6,591 nucleotides of DNA from Candidatus Gastranaerophilales bacterium. GTDB lineage: Bacteria > Cyanobacteriota > Vampirovibrionia > Gastranaerophilales > Gastranaerophilaceae. The position numbers and the translations under genes are program-made. The stretch is taken from contig CALVEE010000127.1 in the NCBI GenBank assembly GCA_944326495.1, positions 1 to 6,591 of the forward strand, in the 5' to 3' direction. Below are positions 1 through 5,083 of this stretch, one piece after another; the stretch's first letter is position 1, and each line of letters starts with the position of its first letter. Below the pieces are notes generated by a model. That model saw nothing but the letters and a program-made list of their open reading frames with translations. It was not told where the DNA came from and did not search any database.

Positions 1-10
1 CCTGACCTAC
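1..10. repeat. Edge-truncated copy of the GTAGGTCAGGCA-type palindromic motif
   Basis: The first ten bases, CCTGACCTAC, are identical to the right arm of the palindrome at 3337-3346. The left arm would lie outside the window. Ten bases alone are weak evidence; the call rests on two fuller copies being present at 176-199 and 3323-3346. Confidence 0.4.
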
Positions 11-42
11 TGTTCTGGTTTAATTCATTAAAATTTTAATTT

Positions 43-80
43 CTCCTAAACTCCTAAACCTCTAAACTTCTAAACTCTAA
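43..80. repeat. Short tandem repeat, 8-9 bp unit near CTCTAAAC
   Basis: Five imperfect consecutive units are visible: CTCCTAAA, CTCCTAAAC, CTCTAAAC, TTCTAAAC and a partial TCTAA. Unit length varies between 8 and 9 bp. It is non-coding and looks like an intergenic microsatellite. Confidence 0.7.
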
Positions 81-96
81 TCAGCACCCACCCAAG

Positions 97-116
97 CCCT
101 CCCTCACTAGGGAGGG
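97..116. repeat. GC-rich perfect palindrome, 8-bp stem, CACT loop
   Basis: Arms CCCTCCCT (97-104) and AGGGAGGG (109-116) pair perfectly around a four-base loop CACT. The GC content contrasts sharply with the AT-rich surroundings. No T-run follows on either strand, so it is not a typical intrinsic terminator. It may be a REP-like dispersed palindrome or a structured transcript end; no second copy is seen in this window. Confidence 0.6.
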
Positions 117-136
117 GTGACTGTGCACTTGGTTTT

Positions 137-168
137 CTTATTCACTTATTTACTTATTTACCTATTCA
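137..168. repeat. Tandem octanucleotide repeat, 4 units of CTTATTTA type
   Basis: Four consecutive 8-bp units are exactly in register: CTTATTCA, CTTATTTA, CTTATTTA, CCTATTCA. It is non-coding and lies just after the GC-rich palindrome and before the dispersed palindromic motif at 176. It resembles the short tandemly repeated sequences known from cyanobacterial intergenic DNA, though those are usually heptamers. Confidence 0.75.
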
Positions 169-175
169 ATAGTTA

Positions 176-199
176 GTAGGTCCGGCACTGCCTGACTAT
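176..199 (-). repeat. Dispersed palindromic motif, copy in inverse orientation to 3323-3346
   Basis: Compared with the reverse complement of 3323-3346, this segment matches at 21 of 24 positions by hand count. Shared blocks are GTAGGTC, GGCA and TGCCTGACTA. The substitutions weaken the internal symmetry of this copy, so it looks like a decayed version of the more perfect palindrome at 3323. It lies in intergenic DNA downstream of rqcH. Confidence 0.65.
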
Positions 200-270
200 A
201 AGTTATTGTCAAGGCGAAGAGTGTTGCAAGCTTTGATTTTTATTTGGACACTTATGTCTAATAAGGAATG

Positions 271-300
271 GTCGGAGTGAGTGTGGAGCTTGTGCACCAC
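271..300 (+). repeat. Second dispersed motif, GTGTGGAGCTTG core
   Basis: This segment shares the exact 13-base core AGTGTGGAGCTTG with the reverse complement of the coaE 3' end (3392-3404). Both copies begin with GTCG nine bases before the core. Outside the core the match is patchy. A 13-base coincidence is possible in 6.6 kb. The case is helped by both copies lying close to a copy of the other palindromic motif. Confidence 0.45.
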
Positions 301-326
301 AACCGGACAGGCTGGTTAATACTACA

Positions 327-1751
327 TTAAATCAGAATTTCTTTTTCATTCTTATAAGTTACATATCCTAAAGGCGAAGCGGGCGGTTTGCGCAAAAACT
401 TCGCTTTTGTATATATTACACCAACTTTAGAAGGCTGTTTTGCTGATGAATATTCTCTTGCAATTTTACAGCACTCAAAAATTGTCTTCTCATCAGGTTC
501 TTGTTCATTGACTCTAAGCAGCACGTGAGAGCCTGCACATAATCTTGTATGAAACCAATAGTCCTCTTCTCTGGAAAACTTAGAAACTATATAATCATTT
601 TGTTTATTATTTCTTCCTATATAAACATCAAACCCGTTTATTTGTATTTTTAAAAGTTCCTGCTTATTAGTTTTTTGAGGTTTTATGCTGTCTAAGCCAA
701 GCTCTTCTTCTATTTCTTTTAAATCGGATATTTTACCGGCAAATTCTATACTATATAAAATATTTTCTAAATATTCCTGCTGTATATTGAGCTCTTCCAG
801 CATTGATTGAGATTTTTCTTTTGTTGTTTTAGATTTATTATAAAGCTTATAATACCTTTGAGCATTCTCTTTTAAGTTCTTTGTCGCATCAAGTTCTATT
901 TTTATATTCCGGTTATTTATATAATCAAAAATCTCTATTTCTTTTTGATAATCGCATTTCTGATATAAATTAGCAGTCAGAAGTTCACCGTATAGTTTAT
1001 ATTTTTCGGTATTATCACGTTTTTTCAAAAGAGTATTTATTTTATCGGCAGAATTTTTTACCTTCTTAAGTTTTGGCTGAACTATTGCCAAAAGCCTGTG
1101 TTTCTTTTCCCTTACGTTTATTCCCTCTTGAATTTTAGAAAAATAATCATCTAAAATATCGTTAACTGAAAAGGAAGGCGGATAATCAAGGGATTTATAA
1201 AGACAGGGTATATCAGAGTTTAACTTTGGAGAAGGGGGATAAATATATTTAAGCCCGCCTTGAAGTTCTCTGTAACGGCTCTTTTCCGAGCCTACATTAT
1301 GAGCACAGCCTATTATAATTGAGCTTTCTCTATCGTATAAGATAACGTTTGAGTGTTTTCCCATAAGCTCTATACAAAGGCAAAGCGAACGCTTTTGGGA
1401 GAGTTCATCGGATCTCTCAAAAAATAATTCTAAGATCCTCTCATGATCAACAACCCTGGCATCATCAATCCTGCAGCCTTCCAGATATTTTCTTAATAAC
1501 ATACAAAACATCGGCGGATGCTTAGGAATTACCAGTTCCCGGCGTTTTTCTCCCTCCGTTGTCATAAAAGCCAGATGATACATCTGCGGATTTATATTTA
1601 CGTATAATTTTCTGCTCACACCGTTATTTCTCAGCAAAAATATAAAATCTCTTCTTGTCGGCTGTTGTATTTTTTGAAGCCTTGAGCCGATTATAAAATC
1701 AATATTTTCCTCAAAAAAATCTCTTAGAGTAAGAAAATCTATATTTATCAT
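327..1751 (-). CDS. rqcH: RqcH / Rqc2-type ribosome quality control factor (NFACT family), compact form
   Basis: RqcH binds 50S subunits carrying a stalled peptidyl-tRNA and recruits tRNA-Ala to add C-terminal alanine tails that mark the nascent chain for degradation. The 474-residue protein starts with an NFACT-N domain (about 1-175; PPMFCMLLRK at 79-88, ELMGKHSNVILYD at 128-140). A helical, probably coiled-coil middle follows (about 195-350; GELLTANLYQ at 255-264). It ends with NFACT-R (about 368-472; GRNNKQNDYIVSKF at 379-392, WFHTRLCAGSHV at 399-410). By my recollection of the Bacillus protein (about 570 residues), the helix-hairpin-helix stretch before the coiled coil is missing here. 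The DR pair needed for tRNA binding (D97/R98 in Bacillus) aligns with E104-R105. The start is supported by AGAGGAAG just upstream. The ATG overlaps the stop of the preceding small gene by one base (TAATG), so translation is probably coupled. Confidence 0.9.
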   Translation of the reverse strand: MINIDFLTLRDFFEENIDFIIGSRLQKIQQPTRRDFIFLLRNNGVSRKLYVNINPQMYHLAFMTTEGEKRRELVIPKHPPMFCMLLRKYLEGCRIDDARVVDHERILELFFERSDELSQKRSLCLCIELMGKHSNVILYDRESSIIIGCAHNVGSEKSRYRELQGGLKYIYPPSPKLNSDIPCLYKSLDYPPSFSVNDILDDYFSKIQEGINVREKKHRLLAIVQPKLKKVKNSADKINTLLKKRDNTEKYKLYGELLTANLYQKCDYQKEIEIFDYINNRNIKIELDATKNLKENAQRYYKLYNKSKTTKEKSQSMLEELNIQQEYLENILYSIEFAGKISDLKEIEEELGLDSIKPQKTNKQELLKIQINGFDVYIGRNNKQNDYIVSKFSREEDYWFHTRLCAGSHVLLRVNEQEPDEKTIFECCKIAREYSSAKQPSKVGVIYTKAKFLRKPPASPLGYVTYKNEKEILI

Positions 1752-2011
1752 TATCTTCCTCTGTAATAAGACCTGTTATTGTAATTTGATTGTACATTTG
1801 AATAATTGGAATAACTGTTATACATCCTGTTTCTTGTTGCATAATTAGACTGTGCCTGCCAGTACGGAACAGGTTTATTGTTTACCTGACGGTTGTAATT
1901 ATTTCTGTATGACTGCATTGTCATTGTTTTGTATGCATAAGGATTAATAGAGTCTGCATATGTTAAATTGCAAGTTAGAAAAATAAATAATAATATCAAA
2001 ATTTTCTTCAT
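1751..2011 (-). CDS. Small secreted Asn/Tyr-rich protein of unknown function
   Basis: I do not recognise a family. With the start at 2011 the product has 86 residues: a typical signal peptide (MKK, hydrophobic core, TYA cut site at 17-19) and a mature chain of about 67 residues. The mature part has about 14 Asn, 12 Tyr, 7 Arg and 2 Lys and a single acidic residue, so it should be strongly basic, probably disordered and exported. A cysteine in the signal region (FLTC) is a poor lipobox, so lipidation is unlikely. A longer reading from ATG 2047 adds 12 residues and has AAGG four bases upstream. I prefer 2011 because it gives a textbook signal-peptide N-terminus. It is the first gene of a pair with rqcH, overlapping it by one base. 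No functional link between the two is evident. Confidence 0.6.
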   Translation of the reverse strand: MKKILILLFIFLTCNLTYADSINPYAYKTMTMQSYRNNYNRQVNNKPVPYWQAQSNYATRNRMYNSYSNYSNVQSNYNNRSYYRGR

Positions 2012-2017
2012 ACAAAT

Positions 2018-2023
2018 ATTATA
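2018..2023 (-). promoter_or_regulatory. Candidate -10 element for the small gene-rqcH pair
   Basis: On the minus strand this reads TATAAT, a perfect -10 consensus, six bases before the ATG at 2011. Transcription would then start at or very near the A of that ATG, implying a leaderless message. No good -35 is seen at the usual spacing (TGTCAA at 2041-2046), and the surroundings are AT-rich, so chance is a real alternative. Confidence 0.35.
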
Positions 2024-2040
2024 ATATAAAATCCTTAATA

Positions 2041-2069
2041 TTGACATAAAACCTTGTTAGCAGTACCTT
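2041..2069 (+). promoter_or_regulatory. Candidate promoter of the MFS transporter gene
   Basis: A perfect -35 box TTGACA (2041-2046) is followed after 17 bases by TACCTT (2064-2069), which keeps the key TA...T positions of a -10 box. Transcription would begin only a few bases before the ATG at 2079. The -10 is weak and lies inside the inverted repeat at 2064-2079. Confidence 0.4.
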
Positions 2070-2079
2070 TACAAAGGTA
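2064..2079. promoter_or_regulatory. Perfect inverted repeat over the MFS start, possible operator
   Basis: TACCTTTACAAAGGTA consists of 7-bp perfect arms around a central AC dinucleotide. It covers the proposed -10 box and the first base of the MFS start codon. A dimeric repressor site is one reading. The other is an RNA hairpin occluding the AAAGG ribosome site, although a two-base loop would force the innermost pair open. No regulator gene is in the window. Confidence 0.4.
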
Positions 2080-3317
2080 TGAATCGTAAAAAACTTTTAA
2101 TATCATTTGCTTTAATTTCTTTAGGGTGTTTGTTTTATTTCTTTGCAAACTTCCAGAGAATTGCTATTCCCGGAGCGGTATTTGATTTGCTGCAGGAAGA
2201 ACTAAAATTGAGTGCTCCTTATATAACCGCTTTCGGCGCAATTTTTATGTATATTTATGCATTCAACCAGCTTGTTATCGGGGTTCTTGTCGAGCGTTTC
2301 GGGGGGCTGCGGATTATACTTGCAGGCGCTGTTATTCTGGCTCTCGGCACACTGCTTTTTCCGATAACCTCTAATTTAGCAATTATGTATTTTGCAAGAG
2401 TTTTGGTAGGATTAGGCGGAAGTATGTTCTACCTTAGTCTTATAAGAGAAATAAAAGCATGTGTTCCCGATAAAGACTTCGGGATTGCAATCTCAATTAT
2501 GCTGTTTGTCGGATATGCAGGCGGAATTGCTGCTAATGCGCCGTTTGTATTTGCTATGAAATATATGAGCTGGAGAGAAATTCTGATTGTATTGGCGGGA
2601 ATTACTGCCGTTGCAGCTTTAATATTCTATATTTTGACTAAACAAATTCAAATCCCCGCAATCAACAGGAATGTAAAAATGCGCTTACTGCCTTTCAGGC
2701 TCGTACTGCATAAAAAGCATAACCGGAATTTATTTAGTTTTGCCTGCTGCAATTTCGGGATTTCTTATGTAATTCAGGCGATTTTAGGTAAAAAGTTTCT
2801 TGAAGACTTTTGTATGATGCAAACATCTGATTCAGCTATGGTACTTTCTGTTATGGCAGTTATTGCAGCTGTTTTTAATATTGTCAATGCATCAGTTTGC
2901 AAGCTGTTTCATAACCACAGGGTTATTTTTCTAAAAAACGCTTCTATTATAACTTTTGGCTGTCTGTTATGTATATGTATCTGTCTTTTAATGAATATAA
3001 GAACTGCATTTATCGCAGTTCTGTTCTGCATTCTGGCAGGGAATGCCAGCCTTACTTCAATTCTTGTTCCAGTACTGCATTTGACTAACAGAAAAATGGT
3101 CTCCGGAACAGCCGTTAGTATTATGAATTTCTGTTTCTTTATGATGGTCGGGATTTTAGGTACAATAAGCGGTTTCCTGCTTAACCTTTTTGAGCCGGTA
3201 AAAAACGGAAATGTTATAGTATATTCTAACCTTTCATATCTTGCCGTCTTTGGAACATTCTTCCTCTTGAGCGTTTTTGAAATGTATAAAGCGATGAAAT
3301 TGTCCAATAGGTATTAA
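2079..3317 (+). CDS. Major facilitator superfamily (MFS) transporter, substrate unknown
   Basis: This is a 412-residue inner-membrane carrier, a normal length for 12-helix MFS proteins. Hydrophobic segments sit at about 5-25, 49-70, 78-97, 101-122, 136-158, 167-187, 216-236, 254-274, 284-304, 309-331, 343-367 and 381-401. A basic cytoplasmic loop (about 188-215) lies between the two six-helix halves. The loop between helices 2 and 3 carries the MFS signature A as GVLVERFGGLR (68-78), with Glu for the usual Asp. RVLVGLGGS (107-115) fits helix 4. The start is fixed because an in-frame stop lies 21 bases upstream and the next Met is residue 58. AAAGG is only one base from the ATG, too close for a normal ribosome site. 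Helix 9 carries four cysteines in eight residues (C295, C298, C300, C302). The substrate cannot be named: efflux or uptake of a small organic solute are both possible. It diverges from the rqcH pair and converges on coaE. Confidence 0.85.
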   Translation: MNRKKLLISFALISLGCLFYFFANFQRIAIPGAVFDLLQEELKLSAPYITAFGAIFMYIYAFNQLVIGVLVERFGGLRIILAGAVILALGTLLFPITSNLAIMYFARVLVGLGGSMFYLSLIREIKACVPDKDFGIAISIMLFVGYAGGIAANAPFVFAMKYMSWREILIVLAGITAVAALIFYILTKQIQIPAINRNVKMRLLPFRLVLHKKHNRNLFSFACCNFGISYVIQAILGKKFLEDFCMMQTSDSAMVLSVMAVIAAVFNIVNASVCKLFHNHRVIFLKNASIITFGCLLCICICLLMNIRTAFIAVLFCILAGNASLTSILVPVLHLTNRKMVSGTAVSIMNFCFFMMVGILGTISGFLLNLFEPVKNGNVIVYSNLSYLAVFGTFFLLSVFEMYKAMKLSNRY

Positions 3318-3322
3318 CCGGA

Positions 3323-3346
3323 GTAGTCAGGCAATGCCTGACCTAC
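3323..3346 (+). repeat. Dispersed palindromic motif between convergent genes, possible terminator hairpin
   Basis: Arms GTAGTCAGGCA (3323-3333) and TGCCTGACCTAC (3335-3346) pair almost perfectly with one bulged C, giving about ten base pairs as RNA. It starts six bases after the MFS stop and only TTTA follows, so it would be a weak terminator for that gene at best. The near-identical inverted copy at 176-199 and the edge copy at 1-10 suggest a dispersed repeat that may double as a transcript end. Confidence 0.6.
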
Positions 3347-3376
3347 TTTATGAATAGTGCGAAACATTAACAGATA

Positions 3377-3898
3377 TTAGCTTTTGCGGAGCAAGCTCCA
3401 CACTACATTCGACAATTGTTTATTTAATTCGTCTTTTGTTGAATTGTTATAAATTACATAATCGGATTTTAATATCTTTTCTTCCTGTGGTAATTGTGCT
3501 TTCATCCTGATTAAAGCCTCATCTTCGGTAAACTTATTACGTTTCATAAGACGCTCAAGCCTTATATCATCATCACAGGCTACAAAAATAATTCTGTCAA
3601 AAAGTTTATAAAAATCAGTCTCAAAAAGCAGCGGCACAGAGATAAAAACAATATCATAATTTTGCTCAAAAATCTCTTTCACCATTTGCTTTATTTTGGG
3701 ATGGATGTATTCTTCGAGCTCTTTTTTCTTTTGAGGGTTTCTGAAAACTTCATCGCCGAGCTTTTTTCTGTCAACATTACCCAAAATTTCATGCGCCATT
3801 TTATCTGTATCAAAAACAGGATAGCCTTTTGATATCAGGATTTTCTCAACTTCTGATTTTCCGGAAGCTATATTACCCGTTATTGCTACTTTCAGCAT
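3377..3898 (-). CDS. coaE: Dephospho-CoA kinase
   Basis: CoaE phosphorylates the 3'-hydroxyl of dephospho-CoA with ATP, the last step of coenzyme A synthesis in the cytosol. With the start at 3898 the protein has 173 residues. It shows the P-loop GNIASGKS (8-15), the DTD pair of the CoA-binding region (30-32), an HP pair (66-67) and the family block VPLLFE (88-93). GAGGG a few bases upstream and the immediate P-loop support this start over the in-frame ATG at 3919, which would add seven residues. Family members are usually near 200 residues. Compared with the E. coli protein as I recall it, roughly 22-25 residues are absent between AHEIL (35-39) and the RKKL helix. It overlaps the end of rluB by 26 bases and is the last gene of the operon. 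Its final codons fall in the GTGTGGAGCTTG repeat motif. Confidence 0.92.
   Translation of the reverse strand: MLKVAITGNIASGKSEVEKILISKGYPVFDTDKMAHEILGNVDRKKLGDEVFRNPQKKKELEEYIHPKIKQMVKEIFEQNYDIVFISVPLLFETDFYKLFDRIIFVACDDDIRLERLMKRNKFTEDEALIRMKAQLPQEEKILKSDYVIYNNSTKDELNKQLSNVVWSLLRKS
3380..3413 (-). repeat. Second dispersed motif forming the coaE 3' end
   Basis: On the minus strand this segment encodes the last residues of CoaE (SNVVWSLLRKS) just before its TAA. It shares the 13-base core AGTGTGGAGCTTG with 271-300. On the plus strand it contains a small perfect hairpin, GGAGC-AA-GCTCC (3388-3399). The palindrome and the intergenic second copy suggest that a repeat unit supplies the coaE tail. 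With two copies, this remains tentative. Confidence 0.4.
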
Positions 3899-4634
3899 AT
3901 TCCCTCTTAATCTTTGCAATATAAGCTTTCAATTCTTTAACCTGCTTGGGCTTAATTGCCTTAACCTGTCCTTTTTTTAAGCCTTCAATAGTCAATGTTG
4001 CATGCTGAATTCGTTTTAAGTGTTCGACTTCATAACCTAATTTTGCAAACATTTTACGGATTTGACGGTTAATCCCCTGATAGAGAACAACCTGAATTAG
4101 TGAAGATTTCGGATTTATTTCGACAGGTAAAGTTTCTGCGTAAGCAATTTTCTTCTCTCCGCTATCCGTTTCAATCTCTATTCCGTTTAACATTTTTTCG
4201 GCATCATCGGGAGTAAATTTACCGTTTATTGTAACCATATAGACTTTCGGAACTTTTATTGAAGGATGGGTCATTTCATTAATAAATTCTCCGTCATTAG
4301 TTAAAATAATAAGCCCTGTCGACTCCTTATCCAATCTTCCCACAGGTTTCAAAAATTTCAGCTCCGGCGGAATTATATCATAAATAGTTTTTCTTCCTTT
4401 TTCATCCTCTGTTGTTGTAATATATCCCGCAGGCTTATAGAATTTATAATACTCGAGTTTTTGCGGCTTTACGAGCTTATCATCCACATAAACCCTGTCT
4501 TTTTCACGAACATAAAATCCTAATTCTTCAATCTTTTTATCATTAACACGAACCCGCCCTGCGAGAATAAGCTCATCAGCTTTTCTTCTAGAACAAATCC
4601 CGGTTGAAGCTATATATTTATTTAAACGTGGCAT
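3873..4634 (-). CDS. rluB: 23S rRNA pseudouridine synthase, RluB/RsuA type
   Basis: The enzyme isomerises a specific uridine in rRNA to pseudouridine; RluB acts on U2605 of 23S rRNA. The 253-residue protein has an N-terminal S4 RNA-binding domain (about 1-48; RLNKYIASTGICSRRKADEL). The catalytic domain follows, with the signature GRLDKESTGLIILTNDG (99-115) containing catalytic Asp102. YKFYKPAGYITT (63-74) and GINRQIRKMF (187-196) complete the RsuA-family pattern. A lysine-rich tail (from about 220) may help bind RNA. RluB is preferred over RluE or RluF because an S4 domain is present and from overall sequence, but RsuA (16S) cannot be excluded by eye. AAAAGG lies seven bases before the ATG. 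It overlaps the thioesterase gene by 13 bases and coaE by 26, so it is the middle gene of a coupled operon. Confidence 0.88.
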   Translation of the reverse strand: MPRLNKYIASTGICSRRKADELILAGRVRVNDKKIEELGFYVREKDRVYVDDKLVKPQKLEYYKFYKPAGYITTTEDEKGRKTIYDIIPPELKFLKPVGRLDKESTGLIILTNDGEFINEMTHPSIKVPKVYMVTINGKFTPDDAEKMLNGIEIETDSGEKKIAYAETLPVEINPKSSLIQVVLYQGINRQIRKMFAKLGYEVEHLKRIQHATLTIEGLKKGQVKAIKPKQVKELKAYIAKIKREYAESSNNG

Positions 4635-5044
4635 AATTCAGCCTTTTCTATAGCATTTTTTATAACTTCCGGCATTCTTCTATGAAGCGAGCCGTCATTA
4701 TGTACTGCTACAACTTCAAATTCTGCCTGTAAGAACAGTTTACCGCTTTCTTTGTTTCTTATTGTCTGTTCAAACACAATTGTTACGGGCGTAAGCTTTT
4801 TTATCCAGCTCTCGATTACAACAATATCATTGAGTTTTCCGGAAGCCTTGTACCTTATATTCATATTAGTAACCGGAAGTACAATATCCTGCTTTTCTAA
4901 ATCCAGCATATTAAGCCCCATCACCTCGCATAACTCAACTCTGCCCATCTCAAGCCATCTTAAATATGAACCATGCCAGACAATTCCGAAAGAGTCAGTA
5001 TCTGAATAATAAACCTTTTGTTCTATAGTATGTTTCATAACCAT
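4622..5044 (-). CDS. Acyl-CoA thioesterase, YbgC/4HBT hotdog family
   Basis: This family hydrolyses acyl-CoA thioesters to free acid and CoA. YbgC members act on short acyl chains and are often tied to envelope lipid metabolism. The 140-residue length is typical of a single hotdog domain. The active-site stretch YYSDTDSFGIVWHGSYLRWLE (12-32) contains Asp15 and Asp17, His24 and Glu32, followed by Arg35 and Glu37, as in the family pattern D-D-G-V-H-Y-E-R-E. No signal peptide is present. ATG at 5044 follows an in-frame stop six bases upstream. A second ATG at 5038 (residue 3) is equally possible, and neither has a good ribosome site. It is the first gene of the operon with rluB and coaE and diverges from gloA. 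The acyl chain is unknown, and in non-Tol-Pal neighbourhoods the physiological role is uncertain. Confidence 0.85.
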   Translation of the reverse strand: MVMKHTIEQKVYYSDTDSFGIVWHGSYLRWLEMGRVELCEVMGLNMLDLEKQDIVLPVTNMNIRYKASGKLNDIVVIESWIKKLTPVTIVFEQTIRNKESGKLFLQAEFEVVAVHNDGSLHRRMPEVIKNAIEKAELCHV

Positions 5045-5062
5045 ATTCTAACATGATATAAT
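5034..5062 (+). promoter_or_regulatory. Promoter of the glyoxalase gene, extended -10 type
   Basis: TTCATA (5034-5039, four of six to TTGACA) is separated by 17 bases from a perfect TATAAT (5057-5062). TG at 5054-5055 makes an extended -10. Transcription should start near 5069, giving a leader of about 15 bases that holds the strong ribosome site TAAGGAGGAG (5071-5080) before the ATG at 5084. The -35 box lies inside the first codons of the divergent thioesterase gene. Confidence 0.65.
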
Positions 5063-5083
5063 AAATAAAGTAAGGAGGAGATT

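Larger units (their letters stand above)
1..326. other. Repeat-rich intergenic region with no gene seen
   Basis: No frame of useful length with a start and ribosome binding site is visible on either strand; the longest plus-strand candidate, from an ATG at 269, runs only about 20 codons. I see no tRNA or rRNA. The stretch is built from low-complexity and palindromic pieces listed separately: two short tandem arrays, one GC-rich hairpin, and copies of two motifs that recur near 3323-3413. It lies downstream of the minus-strand rqcH gene. I find no hairpin followed by a T-run that would be a clear rqcH terminator. A weak candidate is the 4-bp AACC/GGTT stem around 301-317. Confidence 0.6.

Noticed and set aside
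97..116. GC-rich palindrome as the rqcH terminator
   Set aside because: It lies over 200 bases past the rqcH stop and no T-run follows on the minus strand.
43..168. Possible CRISPR-like array
   Set aside because: The repeat units are only 8-9 bp and directly adjacent with no spacers, and no cas gene is present.
361..412. GC-rich patch at the rqcH 3' end as an inserted repeat
   Set aside because: It encodes KAKFLRKPPASPLGYV, which fits the normal end of the NFACT-R domain, so it is native coding sequence.
1751..2011. Small protein as a lipoprotein
   Set aside because: The only cysteine near the signal end is in FLTC-N. Thr before Cys is a poor lipobox, while TYA just after it is a normal signal peptidase I site.
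2909..3307. Minus-strand open frame of 132 codons opposite the MFS gene
   Set aside because: It lies wholly antisense to a clear 12-helix transporter, has no recognisable domain and no ribosome site. It is a shadow of MFS codon use.
4752..5009. Plus-strand open frame of 85 codons opposite the thioesterase gene
   Set aside because: It is antisense to a gene with intact active-site motifs. The hydrophobic, Ser/Ile-rich product is typical of reverse reading.
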